From an uncultured Amylibacter sp. (GTDB lineage Bacteria > Pseudomonadota > Alphaproteobacteria > Rhodobacterales > Rhodobacteraceae): a stretch of DNA of 64,000 nucleotides. The stretch is from the NCBI GenBank assembly GCA_959347345.1, contig OY365738.1, positions 682,001 through 746,000 of the forward strand. The letters run 5' to 3'. A model generated the notes under the pieces. The model was given only the letters and a program-made list of their open reading frames with translations. It had not been told where the DNA came from and did not search any database. Positions 8,168-18,305 of the stretch are shown in pieces. How positions within the stretch are numbered: position 1 is the first letter of the stretch; each line of letters begins with the position of its first letter. A program made the translations under genes and the position numbers.

Positions 8168-11100
8168 TTACGGTTGTTTCCGCGCGACAAACCCGCCACC
8201 ATAATCCACGCCTTCGCCCGCATTGCTGATAAACACACCGACCGCGCCGTCTTGCCCGATAAGCCCTTGCAGAGTCCCCATGCTTGTGGATACTGGGCTT
8301 GTCTCCGTGCGGGTTACCATGCCAGCTATCACCCCACGGGCATCAAATTCACCTGTAAAACTATAGAGCGTGTTTGCGATTGTGGCAGCCACCGAGCCAG
8401 ATTTGCCCGCGCTCAGACCCGACCCGCCATAGGTAACGGTTAGGGTAAAATCGGCAGGTGTCGCCGCTACCCCATTCTCAATCGATAAAAACGACCCGTT
8501 CCAAGTTCCCATAGCGGTTGTCATGTCCAAAGGCAAACCCAAATCGGTACTGGGCAAAAGCCCCACATAATATACAAAATCAGGGGTAGTGCCAGCCGTC
8601 TTATAGGCAAAACCATCCATATCATCCCCGTTCAAAGGATTGCTGTTATAGGTGGCATCTTTAAGATTTACAGAGACTGCATCAGTCTCTGAACTCGCCC
8701 CTGCAAGAAATTGGTTTGCAATGGGGTTGTCCAACGCGGCATCGGGCGAGGCAACGACATTCCAATCGGCATAAGTAACGGCAAGTGGCACACCAACAAA
8801 CCCGCCGACAAAGGGGTTTATCCCGTTTCCGTCATCGGCGGTAATCGTACTGGTATTGCTGACAAAGGCGGCAACCACACCCTCCACCCCGATAAGCCCA
8901 GTTAATACGCCCGAAGTATAGTCATTGCCCGATTCAACGAACGTGCCAGTGGGGGCAGTGCCAATGGCAACATTGCCCGTTATGACTCCGTTTATTTTAA
9001 ACGCCCCGTCTATGTTGTAATACAACCCCCCGCCCGTTGATTGAAAGAACGCTTTAAGCGTCCCCGTTGCTGTGGTCGCGTCAAAATCAACCGTCAGCTC
9101 AAACGCTTCGTTTTTCGGGTCTTTGCCAGAGGTTCGCATCCAAGCCTGCCACACGCCATTTTGCGACACATCGGTTAAAGGCGCACCCAAATTTGTGGAC
9201 ATATAAATCCCTGCATAATAACGATAACTATTATCGTTAAGCTGCCCGCCAAAGAACATGACACCATCATCGGCTTGCCCGCCAAATCCATGCTCGGTAT
9301 CGTTAAGGGCTAGGTGGTGGGTGGCATTCGCCGTATGCCCGTCCCTTGCCGTTGTTGTAAGAGGCGTGAAATCTGTGTCTGGCACGTCTGTTGCCCCCGT
9401 CAAACCCGATAAAAATCGGTTTGCCGTATCCCCTGTCGCTGGCGCGGTGGCAAGGGCGGGCGTAAAACTGCCCGTCCAAGCGGTAGAATCCACCTTGCAA
9501 GTGGGTTCGTCCGGGTTCGCCACGCAATAATCCCCGACAATATCTGCAAAATTGTTCAGCCCATCACAGCCAACCGTTGTAAATGGGTCTGCCACGCAAT
9601 AAGCCTTTGAAATCATTGCAAAATCATCAAGAACTCTGCAACCCATATTGTCAGTGGTGTCAAGCGGGTTGGTACTCTGCATCTTGCAAAAACTATCTGC
9701 GTAGGTATTCGAATTGCAACTGCTATCCCCATTCGCACCCATGCCATACCTCACACAAGCCTTCCCCTCGGCAGTTGTCGAATCGTGAGTACCACCAAAC
9801 GACCCTCCCGTACAGTTAGCTTTCCAAGCATTAATGGGCATATTACAATAGGTTGCTCGCCGTGTGTTAATAATACCTACATTATTACACCCTGTATAGG
9901 CAAATGGGTCGGTCACAGGGCAAAACCCCTCCCGCTCGTCATCAAATTGGGTATAAGCACACCTATCGGTGAAAGCATGCGTGTCCAATTCGCAACGCGT
10001 AATCCCCGTTGTTAAAGCCGAAACCACAGTGTCCGTATTTTGGCAAACAGCCATAGACGCATTCGCACCATCCAAACATAAGGTCACCACAGCTTGGCGA
10101 ATATCCGCTATCATATCATTACCGCCAATCATAGTCGCAGTCGAACAAAAATCCACAAACGGGTTGGCATTCGCACCAGAACTTGCGCAAACCATGGGGG
10201 CAATCGCGTCCGTGTCGCACTCGCCAATCCCCAGCGTCCCAGCGGCGCAAGCACTCAAACGGGCGGGAGTCATCGCACATCCCCCTAACATAGCATTATT
10301 CCCCGTGCTGCAAAACATATTCAAATCCTCCGTATATCCGTCCAGCCCAGCGCAACTGACCCCAGCCAAAGGCGTGTCTTCACAGGTTTGCATAATCAGA
10401 GCAACGCACCCATCATCGGCATCCACATCGGCCAAACAAGCCGCCATTTGTTTCATACCAATCCCTTCCACGGCATCACACACATCATAGGCAAAGGGCG
10501 TAGTCTCACTGCACGCCAGCAAAACATTCCCCCGCATCGCACAATCGGCATGCCCGCCCGCGTCCGCGTTAATTCCGTGGGTTAAACAGGCGGTATTACG
10601 GGCGGCCGTGGCCCCTGTATAAGTTGCCTCCACACAGTCATCATCCCACGCGGTCGCGGAATCTTCACAATGGGCGATTCGCAACGCTTCAATGGTGGAG
10701 ACATTGCCACACCCCGTCCGCGTGAAAGGGTCATCGGCGCAGATGCGAACGACACTCGGGCGGGTGGAGCAACTGGGATAAGCGGGCGCTTCAAGCGGGC
10801 TATCCAAACACTCTGTATCCAACAGGGTAGAGCCAGCGACACTCGTGCAAAGCGTGGACTCGGCGGTGGGTAATTGGCAATAGGCTACCCGTGCGTTACG
10901 GGCGCGGGCGATATAGGCGGCAAAGGTTGGGTTTGCATCGCAAGCCACCGCAAACGGGTCGCGAATACAAGAGTTCGCAGCCACTGCATCCGCGCAAGTG
11001 GCGGTGGCGGCGGCCCCGCCAGCTATACATTCGTTGATTTTCACGATTCGTTCGATTTCATAGGTTTCATCGCAAGTCCCCTGAAACGGATTCGTCGTGC

Positions 11101-11218
11101 ATGGTTCAATGGTGCTGGTAACGGGTGAGGGTCGTTTTAACCCCCAACATGCGGGTAATAGAGCCAACACTGCCATCATGATGAGGGGGGCGATTAGGCT
11201 TTTGATAGTCTGTGCCAT
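8168..11218 (-). CDS. Large Cys-rich lipoprotein with two C-terminal TbpB-like barrels
   Basis: A 1016-residue paralog of the two lipoproteins at 1.4-5 kb. The signal peptide ends in the lipobox LLPAC (Cys24), followed by Trp, so outer-membrane sorting is expected. Residues about 35-585 hold many Cys-rich units (TNPFQGTC, DPFAVAC, DDPFTRTGC, TPFAYDVC, DPFTTVGC), often with an Arg-x-x-x-Cys spacer. Residues about 595-825 and 835-1016 are two copies of the strand-rich barrel-like domain, ending GLIGVEGVVAAF and GLIGQDGAVGVF. The start ATG has AAAGGAT 7 bases upstream. The next paralog (11331-15293) lies upstream on the same strand, with 112 bp between them. The ligand is unknown. Confidence 0.85.
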   Translation of the reverse strand: MAQTIKSLIAPLIMMAVLALLPACWGLKRPSPVTSTIEPCTTNPFQGTCDETYEIERIVKINECIAGGAAATATCADAVAANSCIRDPFAVACDANPTFAAYIARARNARVAYCQLPTAESTLCTSVAGSTLLDTECLDSPLEAPAYPSCSTRPSVVRICADDPFTRTGCGNVSTIEALRIAHCEDSATAWDDDCVEATYTGATAARNTACLTHGINADAGGHADCAMRGNVLLACSETTPFAYDVCDAVEGIGMKQMAACLADVDADDGCVALIMQTCEDTPLAGVSCAGLDGYTEDLNMFCSTGNNAMLGGCAMTPARLSACAAGTLGIGECDTDAIAPMVCASSGANANPFVDFCSTATMIGGNDMIADIRQAVVTLCLDGANASMAVCQNTDTVVSALTTGITRCELDTHAFTDRCAYTQFDDEREGFCPVTDPFAYTGCNNVGIINTRRATYCNMPINAWKANCTGGSFGGTHDSTTAEGKACVRYGMGANGDSSCNSNTYADSFCKMQSTNPLDTTDNMGCRVLDDFAMISKAYCVADPFTTVGCDGLNNFADIVGDYCVANPDEPTCKVDSTAWTGSFTPALATAPATGDTANRFLSGLTGATDVPDTDFTPLTTTARDGHTANATHHLALNDTEHGFGGQADDGVMFFGGQLNDNSYRYYAGIYMSTNLGAPLTDVSQNGVWQAWMRTSGKDPKNEAFELTVDFDATTATGTLKAFFQSTGGGLYYNIDGAFKINGVITGNVAIGTAPTGTFVESGNDYTSGVLTGLIGVEGVVAAFVSNTSTITADDGNGINPFVGGFVGVPLAVTYADWNVVASPDAALDNPIANQFLAGASSETDAVSVNLKDATYNSNPLNGDDMDGFAYKTAGTTPDFVYYVGLLPSTDLGLPLDMTTAMGTWNGSFLSIENGVAATPADFTLTVTYGGSGLSAGKSGSVAATIANTLYSFTGEFDARGVIAGMVTRTETSPVSTSMGTLQGLIGQDGAVGVFISNAGEGVDYGGGFVARKQP

Positions 11219-11330
11219 GGGTTTATCCTTTGGGTCTTCTTTTGATATTATTCTTTATTTTTCCACTATAAACACATATTTTCACGAATTGCAAGCCCTG
11301 CCCTAAAATCCAAAGATAATCTTGACCTAG

Positions 11331-14300
11331 TTAGGGTGTAGAGGGCGTGGGACGCGCGACAAACCCGCCACTCATATTTCTACTAGTAGTTCTACCAATA
11401 AATACACCAACCGCACCCTGTTCGCCGATAAGCCCTGTAACCATTCCAGTATGCCTCAGCGAAGCCATAGTTGGACTATTGGGGTCGCCACCTGTAAATT
11501 CATCATATACGATACTATCCGCAGCTGGGACTATCACCCCATCTGCATTAAATTCCGCGTCTATCTTATAGTGTGAAACATCGTTGTTATTAAAAGCCTT
11601 GACAAAAGCGGATAGCGTACCACCGCCCGTTTGGCTACCCGCACCAAAATTAACGGTCAGGTCAAAAGATTTATTTACAGTAGCAAAGCCATCCAGTGCA
11701 ATATGACCGCGCCATACTGTGTTTGTCGGTTGCTCTGTTAAAGGCGCACCCAAATCTGTACCAGATAGAATCCCAGCATAATAGTGTTGTTGACCACTGT
11801 AGCCATCAAAGAACGCAAAACCATCGGCGGCTTCCCCGCCCAACCCCTTATCGGCAAGGGTTACGGTCGTGACGGTTGGCGCAGCATTGTTAAGTTGAGA
11901 AGCCCGCGTCCCCTTTGTATGCAAACCTGTTGCCGTGCCTTGCAAAAATTGGTTTTCTGTTGTCGGCACGAAACGCGGGAATGTGGCAAGGCTGTTGGCC
12001 CACTTAAGGAGACCCGAAGTACCCTGAATAGGCGCGGCGACAAGCCCGCCACTAAAGACGTAGGAAGGTTCTGAGTGTGGATTGCTGATAAATACGGCAA
12101 CCACGCCTTGTTCGCCGATAATCCCTGAAAGTATTCCAGTGTGCTTGTCCACACTCCCCTCTGGCATATCGGGGTTGCCATCTGTAAATTCATCATATAC
12201 GATATTTGGATTCGTTGCATCGCCTGTGATTATTAACCCATCTGCATTAAATTCCGCATCTATCTTATAGTTTAAAGTAGTATTAGCGCTTCCAAAAGGA
12301 ACAAAAGCGGATAGCGTGCCACCGCCCATTTGGCTACCCGCGCCAAAATTAACGGTTAGGTCAAAATGTTTATTCAAACCACCAAAGCCCGTGAGCCTAA
12401 TATATCCGCGCCATAGTGTGCTTGTCGGTTGCCCTGTTAAGGGCGCACCTAAATCTGTACCAGATAAAATACCAGTATAATAATATCGTTTATTAGCAGC
12501 GGCAATATGGCCATCAAAGAACGCAAAACCATCGGCGGCTTCCCCGCCCAAATCATTATCGGCAAGGGTTATGGTCGTGACTTCTGGTGCGGCAGTATTG
12601 CTACCAGAATCCTGCGTCCCCGTTGTAAGCAAAGTTGTTTCCGTGCCTTGCAAAAATTGATTCGCGCGGAAGCGGAAGCCTGTGTTTGGCGAGGGGCCGA
12701 GGGGAGAAACAAAACTACGCACCCAATCGCTAAACGTAATCTTGCTTGGGAAATCGTCCGCTGGTAGTATATAGGGTGCGGCAACAAACCCGCCAACGTA
12801 AGTATCCGAGCCAGACGTAGTAAGATCAGCATGAAATATGCCAACCGCACCTTCCGAACCAATTAATCCCGTAAGAATTCCAGCTTTTGTAATCTCGGCT
12901 ATCGTGTCTGGGTTACTATTTGTAAAAGCACCATAAATAACCGTACCATTAACAATCACACCCTTATCATTAAAATCGCCATCTAATTTATAATGACTGG
13001 TACCTCCAAATTGAACAAAGGCATCGATTTTGCGTGTTTGAAAATTAACATTAAGAGTAAAATCTCTATCGAGAATATCTGCACTCCCCTCCACCCCAAA
13101 CTTGCCATACCATACGACAATGGGTTCAGTGCCCGCAACATAGGCGGTCAAAGGCAGGCCCAGATTTGTCCCTGAAAAAATCCCCGCATAACCGCCACTC
13201 TTGTTAGCAATAAATGTTTCAAAGAACGCCATGCCATCCTCTACATCCCCGCCCAAAGGCAGGCTGTTATAGGTGGCATCTCGCAGGTTTAGGGTAATGA
13301 CAGTTGGGTCATCACTAAAAGCATCCGTAAGAGTGCCAAAATCCACCGTTGCTACCCCGCCTTGCAAAAATCCGTGGCGTGGTGGGTCTGTTGCGGCTGG
13401 CGTGGTCGGCGGGGCAGTACCGCCATCCGCCGTAAAGCTATCCAGCCAATCGGCGGTCTCCACACACGCGCCATTCCCGCAGAGGTTAGCATCATACTCC
13501 AAATCCTCGCCGTGCAAATCAGTATCACAGGCGAGGGTGGTCGGCTTTGCTATACAAAATTCCTCCCTCGCCGCTCTAAACGCAGTCCCGCCACAATTCG
13601 TGCCAAACGGGTCAGAGGTGGGCAATTTACAAAACTCTAATTGTGCCGCCGCATCTGCCAAATTCCCAACACACCCCGCGTCAAACGCTCGTGCGGGTAC
13701 CTTGCAATACTCCGTCTGTGCCATCGCATCTATCAAATTCCCAACACACCCCGCGTCAAACGCTCGTGCGGGTACCGCACAAAACGCCATCTGTGCGCTC
13801 GTATCTGCCAAATTCCCAACACATCGCGCGTCAAACGCTTGTACGGTTACCTTACAAAACGCCAATTGTGCCGTCGTATCTGCAAAATTCCCAACACATC
13901 CCGCGTCAAACGCATTATCGGTTACCCCACAAAACGTCACCCGCACAGGATTAAAATCCGCACCACAGGTCAAGGGAGCAAAAGCCGTGCTGGTATTGCA
14001 AGTCGCATAACCCCTGCAACGGGCATTGCCTGTATTTACAATCATAGCGCAAAAGCCAAACCGTTTTGTTCGCACGGAAACCTTGCTATCCATAAAGGTC
14101 GCCTCTGTATCACACGCCACGCTAAACGGATCTTCCAAACACTCCGCCAGCGCGTCATCAAAAACCGTGTTGCATTGGAATTTTGTCGCAGTTGCCTCTG
14201 CACATTGATTCAGGTGTATATCTACATAGGCAGGCACACCCTTGCAAAACCCATCAAACGGAGTATCATCGCAAAAGGCAGCCGTCGCAAGATCGCAATT

Positions 14301-15293
14301 CGGCGCATCGGCAACCCTATTAAAGCAGTCCCGCGTTTGGTCTGTTCTGGTATCATCGTAAGTCGTGTCAATAAAACAAAGCACCGCCTGAAACGGGTTA
14401 TCCATGCAAGTGGTCGCGGCCGCGTCAACACAGCTGGGCCGTCCGTTGTCTTTACGGCATTCTGCCAGCTCCTCTGCCCGTTTGTCGTTATAATCAGTAT
14501 CATCACATAAACCCATATTATACGGATTGGCATTGCAAACCTGCGCAAGCGTTTCAGGAGGGCAATTTGGGTTATTCTCTGTCCCACTTGCGCAAGCGTT
14601 AAGGATTCGGGTTCTTTCGGTTTCATACTTATTTATATCATTGCAAGCCCGATGAAACACATTGCCAAAGCCCGTCCCATCTGCTCCATCGCAAATCGCC
14701 ATAATCTGCACCATTCGTGCCATATCATACTCTCCACCAGTCACACCCTTCCTCCCCACTCTGCATTCATCCAAAAACGGGTTTTCCATGCAGAGTGGAT
14801 CAACTATCGTAGGGCAGAGGTCGTTGCGGACGTTTTCATCCTTACTCGTACAGGTTTCCCGAATCTGCAACCGTTCGATGGCGTAGGTATTATCGGCAAA
14901 GCAAAGCCCAGCCTCAAACGGGTTTTCACCGCAAACGCGGCTGACCGTAGAGGTGCAATCGTTTGCCTTTGTCGCGGTGGTTTTGCTGGCATCACTGCAA
15001 AAAGCCTCCGCTTGCGGTTCGGTCGGGGTGGTGCAGAGCCTATCAAAGATATCGCCTTCACAAACGCGAATCACCGTCAGGGCGCAGTCTTTGGTCTTTG
15101 TATCGGGGGTTCTGGTTCTATCTCGGCAGAATTCCTCCTGCTGGGTTTGCGTGGCATTGCAACCCATGATGAAGGGATTCGCCGTGCAAGTCTCAGCTGG
15201 GGGGAGTGTCGTTGCGTTAATAGTAACCCCACCAGCGCAAGCGGTTAGCAGGGCAAGCCCAGTAAGGGCGATTAGAGTTTTAAGATAAGTCAT
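11331..15293 (-). CDS. Giant Cys-rich lipoprotein with three C-terminal TbpB-like barrels
   Basis: A 1320-residue paralog starting at the ATG at 15293 (AAAGGGA 7 bases upstream), preferred over an in-frame ATG at 15353 because it begins the signal peptide directly (lipobox LLTAC). The Cys-rich region, about 600 residues, contains four near-identical 25-residue tandem units (75-bp DNA repeats at about 13632-13931). It is followed by three barrel-like domains, each with the YAGI-S-TDLGAPL, FDLTVNFGAG and GLIGEQGAVGVF landmarks. The two distal barrels are a recent DNA duplication with a 699-bp offset. Length growth through barrel and Cys-unit duplication sets it apart from the three sister genes. 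A surface location and a binding role are inferred, not shown. Confidence 0.85.
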   Translation of the reverse strand: MTYLKTLIALTGLALLTACAGGVTINATTLPPAETCTANPFIMGCNATQTQQEEFCRDRTRTPDTKTKDCALTVIRVCEGDIFDRLCTTPTEPQAEAFCSDASKTTATKANDCTSTVSRVCGENPFEAGLCFADNTYAIERLQIRETCTSKDENVRNDLCPTIVDPLCMENPFLDECRVGRKGVTGGEYDMARMVQIMAICDGADGTGFGNVFHRACNDINKYETERTRILNACASGTENNPNCPPETLAQVCNANPYNMGLCDDTDYNDKRAEELAECRKDNGRPSCVDAAATTCMDNPFQAVLCFIDTTYDDTRTDQTRDCFNRVADAPNCDLATAAFCDDTPFDGFCKGVPAYVDIHLNQCAEATATKFQCNTVFDDALAECLEDPFSVACDTEATFMDSKVSVRTKRFGFCAMIVNTGNARCRGYATCNTSTAFAPLTCGADFNPVRVTFCGVTDNAFDAGCVGNFADTTAQLAFCKVTVQAFDARCVGNLADTSAQMAFCAVPARAFDAGCVGNLIDAMAQTEYCKVPARAFDAGCVGNLADAAAQLEFCKLPTSDPFGTNCGGTAFRAAREEFCIAKPTTLACDTDLHGEDLEYDANLCGNGACVETADWLDSFTADGGTAPPTTPAATDPPRHGFLQGGVATVDFGTLTDAFSDDPTVITLNLRDATYNSLPLGGDVEDGMAFFETFIANKSGGYAGIFSGTNLGLPLTAYVAGTEPIVVWYGKFGVEGSADILDRDFTLNVNFQTRKIDAFVQFGGTSHYKLDGDFNDKGVIVNGTVIYGAFTNSNPDTIAEITKAGILTGLIGSEGAVGIFHADLTTSGSDTYVGGFVAAPYILPADDFPSKITFSDWVRSFVSPLGPSPNTGFRFRANQFLQGTETTLLTTGTQDSGSNTAAPEVTTITLADNDLGGEAADGFAFFDGHIAAANKRYYYTGILSGTDLGAPLTGQPTSTLWRGYIRLTGFGGLNKHFDLTVNFGAGSQMGGGTLSAFVPFGSANTTLNYKIDAEFNADGLIITGDATNPNIVYDEFTDGNPDMPEGSVDKHTGILSGIIGEQGVVAVFISNPHSEPSYVFSGGLVAAPIQGTSGLLKWANSLATFPRFVPTTENQFLQGTATGLHTKGTRASQLNNAAPTVTTVTLADKGLGGEAADGFAFFDGYSGQQHYYAGILSGTDLGAPLTEQPTNTVWRGHIALDGFATVNKSFDLTVNFGAGSQTGGGTLSAFVKAFNNNDVSHYKIDAEFNADGVIVPAADSIVYDEFTGGDPNSPTMASLRHTGMVTGLIGEQGAVGVFIGRTTSRNMSGGFVARPTPSTP
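11345..12740 (-). repeat. Direct duplication (offset 699 bp) encoding two barrel domains
   Basis: The segments near 11602 (GACAAAAGCGGATAGCGTAC) and near 12301 carry nearly the same sequence. Similarity extends through the flanking ACCGCCC.TTTGGCTACCCGC and CATCGGCGGCTTCCCCGCCCAA stretches. The spacing is 699 bp, exactly 233 codons, so the duplication keeps the reading frame. Outer limits are approximate. Confidence 0.8.
13632..13931 (-). repeat. 75-bp tandem repeats, four units, inside the giant lipoprotein gene
   Basis: The landmark AATTCCCAACACA recurs at 13661, 13736, 13811 and 13886, each 75 bp apart. Each unit encodes 25 residues of the form LADTSAQMAFC, then PARAFDAGCVGN, with two Cys. 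Units 1 and 2 are the most alike and unit 4 the most diverged. Confidence 0.9.
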
Positions 15294-15353
15294 AGCGTGT
15301 CCCTTTGTGCTTGTTGTTTTTTCCACAATAAACATAGTTTGGGGGTGTGTCAA

Positions 15354-15627
15354 TACCTTTTAGTTGTTAGTTATTAGTTGTTAGTTATTAGTTGTGAGTT
15401 ATTAGTTGTGAGTTAATTGGTTATTCATAACTAAAAATAACTACCTGTGGTTAAAAATAACCACAAATAACCAACCGCAGTTAATCGTGGTTAATTGTGG
15501 TTAATTGTGGTTAATCTAGCTAAAAAACCAATCACTAACCCCTAATAACCAATCAAAACCTTGACAATCCGCCAGCAATACCTAATAATCACTAATAACT
15601 AACAACTAATAACTAATAACTAACATC
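15354..15627. repeat. Divergent intergenic region built of short tandem repeats
   Basis: TTAGTTGTTAGTTATTAG-type heptamers (15359-15417) face the minus-strand lipoprotein start. The middle (15418-15530) is made of GGTTATT / AATAACC and TGGTTAAT units able to pair with each other. CTAATAACTAATAAC-type heptamers (15590-15622) run to within a few bases of the puuA-like ATG. No other gene is visible. Promoters for both flanking genes must lie in or next to the repeats. Confidence 0.8.
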
Positions 15628-16992
15628 ATGACCACATACCCCAAATGGTTTGACACCCTGCCCCAAGCGTTCCGCTCCTATTGCAACGATCGCCCTCTGG
15701 ACGAGGTAGAATGTATCATCCCAGACATCGCTGGACAATCGCGCGGCAAATCCATGCCCGCACATAAATTCGCCCCGACCTCCACCTATTACCTGCCTAT
15801 CTCCCTGTTTTATCAAACGATTTCAGGGGAATACGTGGATATGGATATTGAAAACCAATGGCTGGAAGTGGATATCGCTCTGCGCCCCGATATTGAAACC
15901 GCCACGGCTGTGCCTTGGGCGGAGGCACCGACTATGCAGGTTATCCACGATTTGGAATTGCGCACGGGCGAACCGCTGGGCATAGCCCCCCGCAATGTGT
16001 TAAAGCGAGTGCTATCGTTTTACCACGATAACGGCTGGCGACCTGTCGTCGCCCCCGAAATTGAGTTCTACCTATGCAAGCCGAATACCGACCCGAACAA
16101 GGACATAGAGCCTATGGTCGGGCGCACGGGGCGCAGTTCTTCGCGCCAAGCGTTCTCTATGGTTGCCGTGGATGATTATGGCAATGTCATTGATACTATC
16201 TATGATTTCGCCGAAAAGCAGGGGTTAATGATTGATACCGTCATTCACGAGGGCGGTGCGGGGCAGTTAGAAATCAACCTGATGCACGGTGACCCGTTGC
16301 ATCTGGCCGATCAAGTGTTTTATTTCAAACGCTCGATACGCGAGGCGGCTTTGAAACACGGGGTATTTGCTACCTTTATGGCAAAACCTATGCGTGATGA
16401 GCCGGGTAGCTCCATGCACATTCACCAGAGCATCGTTGATATTAAAACAGGGCGGAATATCTTTTGCGATGAAAAGGGTGTGGAAACCGCGGATATGGCG
16501 CATTTTATTGGAGGCTCGCAGAAATATCTGCGTTCATTGGTGCCGTTTTTCGCGCCTTATGTCAATTCTTATCGGCGGTATAATGGGCAGCAGAGTGCGC
16601 CGACTAATCTGGAATGGGGGCGGGATAATCGCACGATTGGGTTGCGGATTCCTAATTCTTCGGATGAGGCGAAACGGGTGGAAAATAGGACTATTGGCAG
16701 TGATGCAAACCCGTATTTGGCGATTGCCGCTTCGTTAGCGGCTGGGTTGTTGGGGATGCAAAATAAGGTCAAACCCCGCGCCGAGGCGATGGGTGAGGTT
16801 TATGAATCCGATTGCAATCTACCGCATGGGTTAAACGCGGCTTTGGCAGCGTTTGAGGAGTGTGCGGAAGTGCAAGAGGTGTTGGGGGCTGAGTTTTGCA
16901 AGATTTACGCGAATATCAAGCGGGCGGAGTTGGAGGAGTATCAACGCGAGATTTCCCCGTGGGAGCGGAATCATTTGTTGTTGCAGACTTGA
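15628..16992 (+). CDS. puuA: Glutamine-synthetase-family enzyme, gamma-glutamylputrescine synthetase-like
   Basis: A 454-residue member of the glutamine synthetase superfamily. Landmarks are EIEFYL (metal-binding strand), GAGQLEINL, GSSMHIHQS (the glutamate-binding H-x-H region) and NRTIGLRIPNSS followed by NPYLAIAASLAAGLLG. Enzymes of this subfamily ligate glutamate to amines. Its translational coupling (stop and start share a base, TGATG) to a PuuB-like oxidase points to putrescine or another amine as substrate rather than ammonia. The ATG at 15628 follows a heptamer array directly and has no visible Shine-Dalgarno. The exact amine cannot be read from sequence. Confidence 0.85.
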   Translation: MTTYPKWFDTLPQAFRSYCNDRPLDEVECIIPDIAGQSRGKSMPAHKFAPTSTYYLPISLFYQTISGEYVDMDIENQWLEVDIALRPDIETATAVPWAEAPTMQVIHDLELRTGEPLGIAPRNVLKRVLSFYHDNGWRPVVAPEIEFYLCKPNTDPNKDIEPMVGRTGRSSSRQAFSMVAVDDYGNVIDTIYDFAEKQGLMIDTVIHEGGAGQLEINLMHGDPLHLADQVFYFKRSIREAALKHGVFATFMAKPMRDEPGSSMHIHQSIVDIKTGRNIFCDEKGVETADMAHFIGGSQKYLRSLVPFFAPYVNSYRRYNGQQSAPTNLEWGRDNRTIGLRIPNSSDEAKRVENRTIGSDANPYLAIAASLAAGLLGMQNKVKPRAEAMGEVYESDCNLPHGLNAALAAFEECAEVQEVLGAEFCKIYANIKRAELEEYQREISPWERNHLLLQT

Positions 16993-18305
16993 TGGATATT
17001 TTGACTGCCAACGACACTGCCCTGCGTTATCCGCCGTCTTTCTACGCCGCTAGCACAGAGCATTTGCCCGCCTACCCTGCCCCAAAAGGCGAGTACACCT
17101 TTGATGTCTGTATCATAGGCGCGGGGTTTTCGGGGCTATCGGCGGCTTTGAAACTGGCTGGGTTGGGCTATAAAGTCGCCGTTCTGGAAGCCCAACGCGT
17201 AGGCTTTGGCGCGTCAGGGCGCAACGGCGGGCAGGTCGGCTTGGGGCAGAGGGTTGATCAACCTCAGCTAGAATCATGGTACGGCAAAAACCACGCCCGC
17301 GAGCTGTGGGATTTATCAAAAGACTCCGTTAATCTGGTCAAACAATTATGCACCGAAATCCCCGATTGTCCGTTTCATTCGGGGATTATCCACGCCTTGC
17401 ATCGCAAGCGGTTTGTGGCGGAAGAACACCGCCGTGTCGAACACATGAACACCCATTACGACCAACACTTAAAACCACTTAATCAAGCAGAAATCCGTGA
17501 TATGGTTGGCTCAAACGCCTATTACGGAGGCAGTTTGGATATGGAATCAGGACATATCCACCCGTTGAAATTCTGCCTAGGGCTGGCAACGCTCGCCACA
17601 AAAGCTGGGGCGCAAATCTTTGAAAACGCGCGGGTTGTGAAACTGGATGAACCCGCCATAAACGCGACCACAAACACCACCACAACCCACACCAAAAACG
17701 CCCGTATAAAAGCCGCCCATGTTATCATCGCGTGCAACGGTTATCTGGGCGACTTACAACCAGAGGTCGCACGGCACGTGATGCCCGTCAATAATTTTAT
17801 CATAGCCACTGCGCCGATGGATGCCCCTGCTCGCGCCCGTATTATCGCCAATAATTTTGCCGTAGTCGATAGCAAATTTGTCGTCAATTACTTCCGTTTT
17901 TCCGATTGCGGGAGGCTGTTGTTTGGCGGAACGGAATCATACGGCTATCGTTATCCGCAGGATATTGCGGGCAAAGTGCGCCGTCCGCTAACCCAGATAT
18001 TCCCGCAATTAAAGGACATAAAGATTGATTACGCTTGGGGTGGAACGCTGGCGATTACGCGGCGCAGGTTGCCTTATTTCGCGCGGGTTGGGCGGGGGAT
18101 TTATTCCATTTCTGGTTATTCTGGACACGGGGTGGCGATGGCTACGCTGGGCGGGCGATTGGCGGCGGAGGCGATTGCGGGGCGCACCCAAGGCTTTGAT
18201 ATATTGGCGAATCTGCCCACAAAACCATTCCCCGGCGGGGCGCAAATGCGCAGTCCGCTACTGGTCGCCGCGATGCTCTGGTACGGGTTGCGCGATAGGT
18301 TTTAA
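16992..18305 (+). CDS. puuB: FAD-dependent oxidoreductase, gamma-glutamylputrescine oxidase-like
   Basis: A DAO-family flavoprotein of 437 residues. The N-terminal dinucleotide-binding motif is CIIGAGFSGLSAALKLAGLG, followed by ASGRNGGQ typical of PuuB/OrdL-type amine oxidases, and the C-terminal FAD contact is YSGHGVAMATLGG. It would oxidise the gamma-glutamylated amine made by the upstream enzyme. The start is the ATG at 16992, which overlaps the upstream TGA. A longer in-frame start at 16896 lies inside the upstream gene and is rejected. The last 4 bp overlap the convergent trkH-like gene. Later pathway steps (PuuC, PuuD) are not in the window. Confidence 0.85.
   Translation: MDILTANDTALRYPPSFYAASTEHLPAYPAPKGEYTFDVCIIGAGFSGLSAALKLAGLGYKVAVLEAQRVGFGASGRNGGQVGLGQRVDQPQLESWYGKNHARELWDLSKDSVNLVKQLCTEIPDCPFHSGIIHALHRKRFVAEEHRRVEHMNTHYDQHLKPLNQAEIRDMVGSNAYYGGSLDMESGHIHPLKFCLGLATLATKAGAQIFENARVVKLDEPAINATTNTTTTHTKNARIKAAHVIIACNGYLGDLQPEVARHVMPVNNFIIATAPMDAPARARIIANNFAVVDSKFVVNYFRFSDCGRLLFGGTESYGYRYPQDIAGKVRRPLTQIFPQLKDIKIDYAWGGTLAITRRRLPYFARVGRGIYSISGYSGHGVAMATLGGRLAAEAIAGRTQGFDILANLPTKPFPGGAQMRSPLLVAAMLWYGLRDRF

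Noticed and set aside
13273..14510. Long plus-strand open frames (245 and 289 codons) across the giant lipoprotein gene
   Set aside because: They are antisense to a protein with signal peptide, tandem units and domain structure, and their translations are Arg/Ser/Pro-rich without motifs.
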